64,000 bases of DNA, from contig NZ_JBHJHQ010000001.1 in the NCBI RefSeq assembly GCF_042219825.1, positions 434,001-498,000 of the forward strand. Reading direction: 5' to 3'. This DNA is from JBHJHP01 sp042219825. Lineage in GTDB: Bacteria; Bacteroidota; Bacteroidia; Bacteroidales; UBA5342. Made by a program: the position numbers and the translations under genes. Under the pieces are notes generated by a model. That model ran no database searches. It was given only the letters and a program-made list of their open reading frames with translations, and was not told the origin of the DNA. The first letter of the stretch is position 1. Every line of letters starts with the position of its first letter. Shown piece by piece: positions 9,043 to 17,457 of the stretch.

Positions 9043-12000
9043 TTATTCTTCTTTTGCTTCAGCTTCAGGAGCATAAGCCATGGCTGCAAAACGCTGATAC
9101 GTATTGTAACGCCATTTTGCATTATCTTCTGCCGCTTTAAATAATTCCTGAGCAACTTCAGGGAATGATTTAAGTAGTGCAGTATAACGAACTTCACCTT
9201 TCAGGAAGTCCTGGAATTTATCCCATTGTGGTTCTTTGCTATCGAAAACAAATGGATTCTTGCCTTCTTCTTCCAGCTGTGGATTAAACCGCCACAAGTG
9301 CCAGTAACCGCTTTCAACAGCCAGTTTGGTTTCATCCTGTGATTTACCCATACCTTTACGCAGACCGTGGTTGATACATGGTGAGTACGCAATGATCAAA
9401 GATGGTCCCGGGTATGCTTCAGCTTCTTTCAGTGCTTTGAAATACTGAGCCTGGTTGGCACCCATAGCAACCTGGGCCACGTAAACATAACCATAAGTTG
9501 TTGCCATCAGACCGAGGTCTTTTTTACGGATGCGTTTACCCGAAGCAGCGAATTTGGCTACAGCACCAACAGGAGTTGATTTGGATGACTGACCACCTGT
9601 ATTTGAGTAAACTTCTGTATCCATGACAAGAATGTTTACATCTTCACCGGTTGCAATCACGTGATCCAAACCTCCGTAACCGATATCGTATGCCCAACCG
9701 TCACCACCGAAGATCCATACTGATTTTTTTACCAGGTATTTCTCCAGAGCGAGAATTTCTTTGGCTACATCAGCTTTTTCATTTTTCAGAGCATCAATTA
9801 CAGCTTTTGAAACCAGCCTTGTTTTTTCACCGTCTTCTTTGGCTTCAATCCAGGCTTTGAAAGCTTCTTTGGTTGTTTCGCTAACATTGTAAAGGTTTTC
9901 TGTCATCAGGCGTTCAATGCGGTTACGCAATTGTTTTACACCTTTTGCCATACCTAAACCATACTCAGCATTATCTTCGAACAATGAGTTTGCCCAGGCT
10001 GGTCCCTGACCTTCAGCATTTTTACAGTAAGGTGTTGCAGGAGCAGAACCACCGTAGATTGAAGAACAACCTGTAGCATTTGCTACCATCATGCGGTCAC
10101 CGTATAACTGTGTGATCAGTTTAATATAAGGTGTTTCACCACAACCGGCACATGCACCTGAGAATTCAAACAATGGTTGTGCAAACTGTGAGTTTTTAAC
10201 GTTGGTATATTTATCAAGCAGGTTATCCTTAATCGTAACGTTTTTAACCAGATAATCCCAGTTGTCCTGTTCCTTGCGCTGTGATTCAAGCGGCTTCATG
10301 ATCAAAGCTTTCTCTTTTGAAGGACAAACATCAGCACAGTTACCACAACCGGTACAGTCAAGTACAGTAACCTGAATTCTGTACTGTAATCCTAACAGTG
10401 CTTTTCCATTTGCTTTTTTACCTCCCAGACCTTCCGGTGCATCAGCCATTTCTTTTTCATCCAGTAAGAACGGACGGATAGCAGCGTGAGGACATACATA
10501 AGCACATTGGTTACACTGAATACAATTATCCATCTGCCATTCAGGAACATTTACCGCAATACCGCGTTTTTCATATGCAGCAGTTCCGGCAGGGAAAGTT
10601 CCGTCTTCATAGCCTTTGAACGCTGATACAGGAAGATCGTCACCATTCTGAGCATTGATGGGCTCAACAATGTTTTTGATGAAATCCGGTATATCGCGGG
10701 AATCTTTCTCTTTTGTTACAGTCAGTTTTGACCATTCGGCAGGAACCTCAATTTTTGTGATGTTCGTTCCACCTGCGTCAACTGCAGCAAAGTTCATATT
10801 CACAATATCCTCACCTTTTTTACCAAATGATTTTACAATCATTTTCTTCATTTCTTCAACTGCCTTATCGTAAGGAATTACATTGGCAATTTTAAAGAAT
10901 GCACTCTGCATGATAGTGTTGGTACGGTTACCCAAACCAATTTCTTCAGCTAGAGCTGTTGCATTAATGGTATAAAAGCTGATGTTATGATCTGCCATAT
11001 ATTTTTTAATGTCGTTTGGCAGATGTTTTTTTGTTTCTTCTTCATCCCAGATTGAATTCAAAAGGAAGGTTCCTCCATCTTTCAATCCTTTCAGCATATC
11101 ATACTGACCCAAATAGGCAGGAACGTGACAAGCTACAAAATCCGGCGTATTAACCAGGTAAGTTGAACGGATCGGTGTATCACCAAAACGAAGGTGAGAC
11201 GTTGTAAAACCACCTGATTTTTTTGAGTCATATGCAAAATATGCCTGACAGAATTTATCAGTAGAGTTACCGATAATTTTAATAGAGTTTTTGTTGGCTC
11301 CAACAGTACCGTCTGAACCTAAACCGTAGAATTTACCTTCAAATGTTCCTTTAGGCGCCAATGAAATTTCTTTTCCCATTGGAAGAGAAGTAAAAGTTAC
11401 GTCGTCAACAATACCTACAGTGAACTGATTTTTAGGTTCAGTCATTTTAAGGTTTTCGTATACGGCTAAGATAGATGCCGGCGTTGTTTCTTTTGAAGAA
11501 AGACCGTAACGACCACCAACAACAACCGGAGCATTTTCTTTTCCGTAGAACAGATTCTTAATGTCAAGGTATAATGGCTCACCTTCTGATCCCGGTTCTT
11601 TAGTACGATCCAGAACTGCAATACGCTTACAGCTTTTAGGGAACGCATTCATGAAATGTTTGGCTGAGAACGGACGGTACAAATGAACGGCAATCAATCC
11701 GACTTTTTCACCTTTAGCAACAAGATAATCAACTGTTTCACGAATGGTTTCTGTTACTGAACCCATAGCCACGATTACATTCTCTGCATCTTTGGCACCG
11801 TAATAATCAAACAAATGGTATTCGCGTCCCGTGATTTTGCTGATTTTTCCCATGTAATCTTCAACGATATCTGGAACAGCAATGTAAAATGGGTTACAAG
11901 CTTCACGTGCCTGGAAATAAATATCCGGGTTTTCAGCTGTACCTCTTGTTACAGGATTCTCAGGATTTAAAGCACCGTCACGGAATGCCTGGAGAGCTTT

Positions 12001-12597
12001 CTGATCAAGGAGTGGGGCGAGATCTTCGTTACTCAGGGCTTCAATTTTCTGAATTTCGTGTGAAGTACGGAATCCATCAAAGAAGTGAAGGAAAGGAATT
12101 CTGGTTTTGATAGAAGCTAAGTGAGCCACACCGGCCAGATCCATAACTTCCTGTACCGAACCGGTTGCCAGCATGGCAAAACCAGTCTGGCGTGTTGCCA
12201 TAACATCCTGATGATCACCAAAAATTGACAATGCCTGAGCTGCCAATGAACGGGCTGATACATGGAATACGCCCGGTAAAAGTTCACCGGCAATTTTGTA
12301 CATATTAGGAACCATAAGCAACAGTCCCTGAGAAGCTGTAAAAGTTGAAGTTAAAGCACCTGCCTGTAAAGATCCGTGCACTGCACCTGCAGCACCGGCT
12401 TCAGACTGCATTTCTTCGACACGTACAGTTTCCCCAAAAATGTTTTTTCTTCCGTTCGCGGCCCATTCGTCAACGTTTTCGGCCATGTTAGAAGATGGGG
12501 TGATCGGGTAAATAGCAGCTACCTCGCTGAACATGTAAGCGATGTGAGCAGCGGCATGGTTACCGTCACATGTTAAGAATTTTTTGTTCTTTGCCAT
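9043..12597 (-). CDS. nifJ: Pyruvate:ferredoxin (flavodoxin) oxidoreductase, single-chain
   Basis: 1184 aa from ATG at 12597 (MAKNKKFLTCDGN); a longer frame to 12663 would overlap the upstream ATPase gene and adds nothing family-like. It oxidises pyruvate plus CoA to acetyl-CoA and CO2 and reduces ferredoxin. The order is the full single-chain layout: N-terminal pyruvate-binding domain (AAHIAYMFSEVAAIYPITPSS), gamma and EKR regions, two 4Fe-4S motifs (CIQCNQCAYVC near 690 and CTGCGNCADVC near 750), a third cluster/TPP entry CAGCGE near 815, and the TPP-binding block GGDGWAYDIGYGGLDH and VMDTEVYSNTGGQ. It is a cytosolic enzyme of anaerobic metabolism, apparently intact. Confidence 0.97.
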   Translation of the reverse strand: MAKNKKFLTCDGNHAAAHIAYMFSEVAAIYPITPSSNMAENVDEWAANGRKNIFGETVRVEEMQSEAGAAGAVHGSLQAGALTSTFTASQGLLLMVPNMYKIAGELLPGVFHVSARSLAAQALSIFGDHQDVMATRQTGFAMLATGSVQEVMDLAGVAHLASIKTRIPFLHFFDGFRTSHEIQKIEALSNEDLAPLLDQKALQAFRDGALNPENPVTRGTAENPDIYFQAREACNPFYIAVPDIVEDYMGKISKITGREYHLFDYYGAKDAENVIVAMGSVTETIRETVDYLVAKGEKVGLIAVHLYRPFSAKHFMNAFPKSCKRIAVLDRTKEPGSEGEPLYLDIKNLFYGKENAPVVVGGRYGLSSKETTPASILAVYENLKMTEPKNQFTVGIVDDVTFTSLPMGKEISLAPKGTFEGKFYGLGSDGTVGANKNSIKIIGNSTDKFCQAYFAYDSKKSGGFTTSHLRFGDTPIRSTYLVNTPDFVACHVPAYLGQYDMLKGLKDGGTFLLNSIWDEEETKKHLPNDIKKYMADHNISFYTINATALAEEIGLGNRTNTIMQSAFFKIANVIPYDKAVEEMKKMIVKSFGKKGEDIVNMNFAAVDAGGTNITKIEVPAEWSKLTVTKEKDSRDIPDFIKNIVEPINAQNGDDLPVSAFKGYEDGTFPAGTAAYEKRGIAVNVPEWQMDNCIQCNQCAYVCPHAAIRPFLLDEKEMADAPEGLGGKKANGKALLGLQYRIQVTVLDCTGCGNCADVCPSKEKALIMKPLESQRKEQDNWDYLVKNVTIKDNLLDKYTNVKNSQFAQPLFEFSGACAGCGETPYIKLITQLYGDRMMVANATGCSSIYGGSAPATPYCKNAEGQGPAWANSLFEDNAEYGLGMAKGVKQLRNRIERLMTENLYNVSETTKEAFKAWIEAKEDGEKTRLVSKAVIDALKNEKADVAKEILALEKYLVKKSVWIFGGDGWAYDIGYGGLDHVIATGEDVNILVMDTEVYSNTGGQSSKSTPVGAVAKFAASGKRIRKKDLGLMATTYGYVYVAQVAMGANQAQYFKALKEAEAYPGPSLIIAYSPCINHGLRKGMGKSQDETKLAVESGYWHLWRFNPQLEEEGKNPFVFDSKEPQWDKFQDFLKGEVRYTALLKSFPEVAQELFKAAEDNAKWRYNTYQRFAAMAYAPEAEAKEE

Positions 12598-12638
12598 TTC
12601 TACAAATTTTAAAAGTTTATATGTTCTGTTTATTTTTA

Positions 12639-13817
12639 TTAGTATAAAAATCCAAATAACCACAATGGAACGATATTCTCATTTCCTTTTTCTATCATAT
12701 CCACCGCGTAAATAATATCACTGTTTTTACCAGACCCTTTAGCATCCTGAGATACATCAAAATTAATTTTCTGATCTACAATAAATGGATTCTTTAACGT
12801 ACCGCTGTTGATTTTATGATCCTTGTGAAGCATGTTGTACAGGAAAGTTTCATTCAGGATTTGCGGGTTCGAATAATCCCTGTCAATTGCAAATGCCAGA
12901 TTCGTATTGTGCAGGTAAACCTTATCCGGCTTTTTCGGATAATCCTCATTTATAGGATAGAGAAGGTTTACCATACGTGCATCCTTTAAATACTTAATGT
13001 AATTGCTTACGGTTGCTCGGGATGTTTTAATCTGTGTGCTCAGCTTACTTACATTGGGTGTTGCAGGTGCATCCTGTGATATTAAATAGAGTAACTGCCG
13101 TAATTTAGGCAGATATTTCAGTTCAATCTGCTTCAAAAGTGTGATATCAATCTCCAGCATCATATTCATAGTTTTCAGAAGGTTCTCCGAAAAATTGCTT
13201 TTTTCAAGGTAGAACGGATAGTAACCATGATGTAAATAATCCTGGAAGTAGGCGAGAGGCCTTACTTTTGAAGTAATTTCTTTTGATAACTGTTTGTGAT
13301 CCTTTAAAATAGCTTGCAGATCGAATGCCGGAAATCCAAGTCCTGTTTTTTCATTTATATATTCTCTGAACGAAAATCCACGTAAATTGTACGAAGCAAC
13401 TTTACCATACAGGTCTGGATTTTCTTCTTTCAGGCGCATGACACTTGAACCGGTAAACACAACTTTTAATTTCGGATAGTTTTCATTAATGAACCGAAGT
13501 TCATGCGACCATTCCGGATATTTGTAAACCTGATCTATTAATAATATTCGTCCGCCTTTTTTGTAAAACTCATCGGCGAAATTAATAAGCGAGCGCTGAG
13601 TGAAATAAAAACTGTTGAGATTAATATAAAGACATGAACGCTCGTCGTTCAGATATTGGCGGGCATGTGCCAGCAAAAAAGAGGTTTTTCCAACGCCACG
13701 ACTTCCTTTAATTCCGATTAAAGGTTGCGACCAATCTATTTCCTGCATGAGAAGCCTCTCGACATGATAGTCAAGATTTTCAACCAAATACCGGTGTGTT
13801 CTGTAAAATGCGTCCAC
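12639..13817 (-). CDS. ATP-binding protein, AAA_14/DUF4143 type
   Basis: 392 aa. The N-terminal AAA-like ATPase has Walker A GSRGVGKTS (about 38-46), Walker B-like RILLIDQVYKYPEW and sensor FTGSSVMRL. The C-terminal DUF4143 part contains a winged-helix-like stretch KLSTQIKTSRATVSNYIKYL. These are widespread accessory proteins of unproven function, often linked to mobile or variable regions. It lies 41 bases upstream of nifJ on the same strand, so it may share a transcript, though the two functions have no obvious link. The C-terminus is intact but loses the usual nuclease-like end seen in some relatives. Confidence 0.82.
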   Translation of the reverse strand: MDAFYRTHRYLVENLDYHVERLLMQEIDWSQPLIGIKGSRGVGKTSFLLAHARQYLNDERSCLYINLNSFYFTQRSLINFADEFYKKGGRILLIDQVYKYPEWSHELRFINENYPKLKVVFTGSSVMRLKEENPDLYGKVASYNLRGFSFREYINEKTGLGFPAFDLQAILKDHKQLSKEITSKVRPLAYFQDYLHHGYYPFYLEKSNFSENLLKTMNMMLEIDITLLKQIELKYLPKLRQLLYLISQDAPATPNVSKLSTQIKTSRATVSNYIKYLKDARMVNLLYPINEDYPKKPDKVYLHNTNLAFAIDRDYSNPQILNETFLYNMLHKDHKINSGTLKNPFIVDQKINFDVSQDAKGSGKNSDIIYAVDMIEKGNENIVPLWLFGFLY

Positions 13818-14315
13818 GTTTTAAAAATTGCACTGCAAAAGTATGGATTTAAATGGCATAATTGTAAAGTAGAGATTGCAATTTTTATGCAAAACTGTAA
13901 TTTATATTTGATAAAAATAAACACAATATGGAAGGTGTATATGTTAAAATGTGTTTTATACTGTACAATTCAGGAATAATCGAAAGTATTCAGGTATTCC
14001 TGAAATGTAATATTTGATATCTTTATGTCCATAAATTAAAATCTTATGTCTTGGCTCCTTGTTCATGATTCTAAATTACTGTTGTACGGGTAGCACTTCT
14101 ATGATTCCTCGCTTCACTCGGAAAGACAGGTATTGGAGGGCTTTTGAGCTGAAGGATGGGTTGATTTGCGAATCAGTCGCAAATCAACCCATCCTTCAGC
14201 CCCTTTTGAACCTAATAGACTGTCATTCTGAGCGTAATAAAATGAAGCGAAGAATTTATATGTATATTGATTTTTTACTAGGACAACAATGATGCTAAAT
14301 TATAAATTCCAATAA
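13818..14315. other. 498-base intergenic region with a repeat element
   Basis: No convincing gene. Short open frames here are shadows. The region separates the minus-strand ATPase from the plus-strand TraB/GumN gene and holds the palindromic repeat annotated at 14103-14258. Confidence 0.6.
14103..14258. repeat. Palindromic intergenic repeat with 24-bp perfect stem
   Basis: The core 14148-14171 and 14177-14200 is an exact 24-bp inverted repeat around a 5-base loop (ATCAG). Outside it, ATTCCTCGCTTCACTCGG (from 14103) and the reverse complement of the 14220-14258 stretch (CATTCTGAGCG ... GAAGCGAAGAAT) are imperfect inverted copies of a sequence type scattered between genes in many Bacteroidota genomes. 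I see no transposase, so it is a small non-autonomous or palindromic repeat. The identity of the repeat family is from memory and was not searched. Confidence 0.6.
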
Positions 14316-15179
14316 ATGAAAAAATTAGTTTTACTCCTTTTAGTTTTTGTAGGTATAAGTGTTTCGGGACAGGAATACAACAGCACCTTATGGAAAATTA
14401 GTGGAAACGGTTTGGAGCAACCGTCTTATTTGTTTGGCACTATGCATATAATGCCTAAAAAACTGTTTAATATTTCGAATAAAACAAAAGAGCTGATTGA
14501 GAGCTGCGATGTGATAACATTTGAAGTCAATATGTTTGATCTTTCATTTTCAGAAAAACTGAGTTTAGCTTCTAAAATGTACCTTAAAAATGGATCTACC
14601 CTGGAACAACTTATGAACAGGGATGAGTTTACAGCATTGGTTGATTTTGCCAGGGACACGTTAAGAATTAAGGAAAGGAAATTTATGAAGAAATATAACC
14701 GGTTAACTCCTTTTGCTTTAAATTCTCTATTTACAGCAAAATATATTGGTAAATATAAAATGTATGAGCAGGAGTTTTATAAGCTGGCTAAAAAGAATAA
14801 AAAGGAAATTACTGAACTGGAAACAATGGCTTTCCAGTTAAGCCTTGTCAGTGATATGCCTTTTGAAACGCAGGTTGAGTATTTTCTGGATGTTACAGAA
14901 ATGTCAGAGTTATACGAACTGATCAACTTATACAGGAAGCAGGATCTCGATGCCATTTATGATCAGTCGGAAGAAGAAGCCGAACAGGATAAGGAGATGC
15001 AGACTTTCATGAAAAAGTTTCTGGTTGACCGTAATGCTGACTGGATTCCAAAAATTGTTTACCAGATAAGTCAGCATTGTTCATTTATCGCTGTTGGTGC
15101 AGCTCATTTGCCCGGAAAGGAAGGGGTGATAAACCTTTTAAGAGAACAGGGCTATACTGTTGAACCTGTAGCTCAGTAA
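14316..15179 (+). CDS. TraB/GumN family protein, secreted
   Basis: 287 aa with a signal peptide (KKLVLLLLVFVGISVSGQ). The mature part has the family landmarks: LWKISGNG, SYLFGTMHI (GTMH near residue 40), a run of helices, LETMAFQLSLVSDMPFETQ, and the C-terminal FIAVGAAHLPGKEGVINLL. TraB/GumN (Tiki-like) proteins use a GX2H pair of motifs for metal binding and some are proposed metalloproteases; both GTMH and GAAH are present here. It is likely periplasmic or surface exposed. The substrate is unknown. It stands alone and converges with the next gene 9 bases away. Confidence 0.85.
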   Translation: MKKLVLLLLVFVGISVSGQEYNSTLWKISGNGLEQPSYLFGTMHIMPKKLFNISNKTKELIESCDVITFEVNMFDLSFSEKLSLASKMYLKNGSTLEQLMNRDEFTALVDFARDTLRIKERKFMKKYNRLTPFALNSLFTAKYIGKYKMYEQEFYKLAKKNKKEITELETMAFQLSLVSDMPFETQVEYFLDVTEMSELYELINLYRKQDLDAIYDQSEEEAEQDKEMQTFMKKFLVDRNADWIPKIVYQISQHCSFIAVGAAHLPGKEGVINLLREQGYTVEPVAQ

Positions 15180-15188
15180 GCGGAGTTT

Positions 15189-15983
15189 CTATGTTGCTTT
15201 TAATATTTTAAGCAGACGTTCCCACGATTTATCTCTGGCTGTTTTGTTTTCTGCAGATCCTTTCGGGTCATCTCCCTGACGCATATAGGCATGACCGGCT
15301 CCTTCGTAAATCACATAGTCATAGCTTTTTCCAGCTTCCTTCATTAATTTCTCAGTTTCAGGAATCCCTGCATTGATGCGTTGATCGTTTCCACCATAAA
15401 ATCCATAAATCGGAGCAGCAATTTGTTTAATACCTTTTTTGTCCGGTGCACTTCCGTAAAATACCAGGGCTGCTTTAATATCATGATTGTACGTTGCCAT
15501 TCTGAAGCTCTGAGTTCCGCCCCAGCAAAAACCAATAACAGAAGTCTTTCCGTTTCCTGCTGGGATTTGTGATGCATAATTTTGTACCGCATTCAGATCA
15601 TTCATTACCTGATCAGGTGTTAGTGCATAAATAGCGTTCCTGGCTTCATCAGAGGATTTGAAGTCAGACGTTCTGCTGAGGTAAGGACCAAAATCAGACA
15701 GCAGATCCGGTGCTATCACAATAAATCCCTTTCCGGCAAGCTGATCTGCAAAGCTACGTACCCAGTCCGTTAAACCACGGTTTTCATGAATGGCAATAAC
15801 GACGGTGGCTTTTTTTGATGTTTCAGGATAAACAACAAAACAGTTCACGTCACGGTCACCTGATTTGACCTTTATCCATTCCTGATGCCTTGGTGATGCA
15901 TTCAGTTCCTTCACTGCAAAATCCTGGGCTTGTATCGTTAACAAGGAAAATGACGCCAATAATAGAAGAAATATTCGTTTCAT
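15189..15983 (-). CDS. Dienelactone hydrolase family protein, exported
   Basis: 264 aa with a signal peptide ending AQA/AQD. The alpha/beta hydrolase shows VVIAIHENRGLTDWVR (oxyanion region), the nucleophile elbow GFCWGG with cysteine near residue 152, which is the dienelactone hydrolase form rather than serine, an aspartate in YGFYGGNDQRI and a histidine in GAGHAYM. The triad is complete. It likely hydrolyses an ester or lactone outside the cytoplasm; the family name does not imply chloroaromatic breakdown here. It is transcribed on its own on the minus strand. Confidence 0.88.
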   Translation of the reverse strand: MKRIFLLLLASFSLLTIQAQDFAVKELNASPRHQEWIKVKSGDRDVNCFVVYPETSKKATVVIAIHENRGLTDWVRSFADQLAGKGFIVIAPDLLSDFGPYLSRTSDFKSSDEARNAIYALTPDQVMNDLNAVQNYASQIPAGNGKTSVIGFCWGGTQSFRMATYNHDIKAALVFYGSAPDKKGIKQIAAPIYGFYGGNDQRINAGIPETEKLMKEAGKSYDYVIYEGAGHAYMRQGDDPKGSAENKTARDKSWERLLKILKAT

Positions 15984-16055
15984 CCGTTTAAAATTTTCAA
16001 GTTTGGGAAAATAATACTTTAAAATTTGAGAACGGATATAACCGCTCTGCTCTCA

Positions 16056-16111
16056 CATGAACTTATTTTAATCATGCTTATTTGTCGAATTTTTGATTAA
16101 AAAAGTTCATG
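16056..16111. repeat. Imperfect inverted repeat
   Basis: CATGAACTTATTTTAATCA (16056-16074) is matched by the reverse complement of 16094-16111, with one base difference and a 19-base loop. It lies between two minus-strand genes and could be a terminator of the PepSY gene or part of a small repeat. Confidence 0.45.
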
Positions 16112-16117
16112 CTCGTT

Positions 16118-16181
16118 TCATACCAATTCAATTTACTTTATAACAAATATTTAGACAGAATGGTTGATTGAAAAGGTATAA
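16118..16181. repeat. Second short inverted repeat with a motif shared at 61102
   Basis: ATACCAATTCAAT near 16120 pairs imperfectly with ATTGAAAAGGTAT near 16167. Between them is TAACAAATATTTAGA (16141-16155), found again at 61102-61116 next to another ATACCA. It may be a small dispersed element. Confidence 0.35.
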
Positions 16182-16217
16182 TCAGAAAATCAAAGCATCA
16201 TTGAAATTCAACACATA

Positions 16218-16766
16218 TCAGAGCCAGATATAAACGACCACAAACAGAATACCTGCCAGAGCAAACCAGGCGCCTCGTCTGGCAAATCCATTTTTGCCGC
16301 GTACCATAATCAGACCTGATAGCGCCAGAAAAATAAGGGCGCCGGCAAAAATATCAGACGGTGTAGTCCAGAATTTTTTTTGATTGTAATGCAGTTTATT
16401 AAAAAAGAAAATAACAGGTTTTTTCTTGTAAAATTCAAACCAGAGTTCTCCACTTTGGTAATTGTAAAACCCAACACCTCCTTTTAAAAATAACTGATAT
16501 CCTGTTTCCTGCGGTAATACCTTATTAATTGTGTATTCAGGATAGCTTTTCCCAAAATTGGCGGTAAAACGGTCAACAGTTAATGAGTTTTCAAACTTAT
16601 CCTGTACTAAAACGGTCTTATAGGCCGGATCAACGCCCTGCTTTTTATGGTTCAGGATAATGCCCGATACACTGTAAACAATTGTAATTCCGACCAGAAA
16701 ATAACCCAGATCGCGGTGAAGGATTCTGAGCCATTTTCTGATCCATTTATTAGTCAGCCACTTCAT
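16218..16766 (-). CDS. PepSY-associated transmembrane protein
   Basis: 182 aa from ATG at 16766 (MKWLTNKWIRKWLRILHRDLGY), chosen over 16784 because the family starts with this basic stretch. It has one N-terminal membrane helix after RILHRDLGYFLVGITIVYSVSGI, the usual PepSY_TM opening with the heme/metal-linked histidine, a periplasmic PepSY-like portion, and two C-terminal membrane helices. The family is often linked with metal or redox proteins; the role here is unknown. It overlaps the end of the upstream lipoprotein gene by 17 bases, so the two are probably co-translated. Confidence 0.75.
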   Translation of the reverse strand: MKWLTNKWIRKWLRILHRDLGYFLVGITIVYSVSGIILNHKKQGVDPAYKTVLVQDKFENSLTVDRFTANFGKSYPEYTINKVLPQETGYQLFLKGGVGFYNYQSGELWFEFYKKKPVIFFFNKLHYNQKKFWTTPSDIFAGALIFLALSGLIMVRGKNGFARRGAWFALAGILFVVVYIWL

Positions 16767-17271
16767 ACGAAATACCTTCGGCATAATAGGTGGCGTAATA
16801 ATCTTTGCCGTTATCTTTCATCCACTGACGCATCTGGTTGATATTCTGCATCTCAATGCTGCAGTTTTCTCCATCAGCTTCTGCATCTTCCGGATGTTTT
16901 TCCAGTACAGCAGCTTCTTTTTGTTGAATATCGTCTGCAGTTAAGCGGTCTTCTTTAATGATACATTTAACCTTAAGGTTGGATCCCACCAGTTCCTTGC
17001 CGAAACTTTCAATATCACCTGCAGCTTCTATGCGGATTGATTGTTCTCCTGTGGAATCAATAAGAAAAGCTCTGCGGCCGGAATGTGAGCATACATGGTC
17101 AACAGTACCTGAAACAATTACGACTTTATCGACATTTTGATCCAGTGAACCAATCAGTTCATTTACATTTACTGTTTTAACTTCAGCTTCAGCTTTGGAT
17201 TCTTTGGTTTTAGTGTTGCACGCAAACAAAGCAACAGCCAAAAGGGTTAAAATAAAGGTCTTTTTGTACAT
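16750..17271 (-). CDS. Lipoprotein with OB-like domain
   Basis: 173 aa with a lipoprotein signal (ILTLLAVALFAC; lipid cysteine near 18). The domain at about 30-105 has VVIVSGTVDHVCSHSGRRAFLIDSTGEQSIRIEA, resembling small OB-fold lipoproteins of Bacteroidota with a Cys-x-His-Ser-Gly motif that might bind a metal or take part in redox. The C-terminal 60 residues are acidic and helical. I recognise no named function. It is overlapped by the PepSY gene, which suggests a two-gene envelope unit. Confidence 0.7.
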   Translation of the reverse strand: MYKKTFILTLLAVALFACNTKTKESKAEAEVKTVNVNELIGSLDQNVDKVVIVSGTVDHVCSHSGRRAFLIDSTGEQSIRIEAAGDIESFGKELVGSNLKVKCIIKEDRLTADDIQQKEAAVLEKHPEDAEADGENCSIEMQNINQMRQWMKDNGKDYYATYYAEGISYEVAD

Positions 17272-17429
17272 GGTGTAAAATTTTATTCAGGGACGAAAAT
17301 AGTAAAACCTTTTGATATAGCAGCATCATATTCCGCAATTGAAAACCTGACACTAAAAGATCATTAATCTGAACATTCGGAAAGTATTAATCTCTGTACC
17401 GGAGATTTACAATTAAGGCTGGTTTGGAT

Positions 17430-17437
17430 TACATTTG
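17430..17437 (+). promoter_or_regulatory. Candidate -7 box TACATTTG
   Basis: Matches the Bacteroidota consensus TAnnTTTG and lies 20 bases before the FUSC gene start. No clear TTTG -33 box at the usual spacing. Confidence 0.4.
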
Positions 17438-17457
17438 CACTAACATTAAATAATGAA

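Noticed and set aside
9043..12597. Long open frames antisense to nifJ (for example near 11.5 and 11.9 kb)
   Set aside because: Shadow frames caused by the codon bias of a conserved gene; no domain.
13725..13979. Open frames on both strands around the start of the ATPase gene
   Set aside because: They overlap the clear DUF4143 ATPase start and have no recognisable domain.
14059..14292. 77-aa open frame over the palindromic repeat
   Set aside because: It reads through the hairpin arms, so it reflects repeat structure and not a protein.
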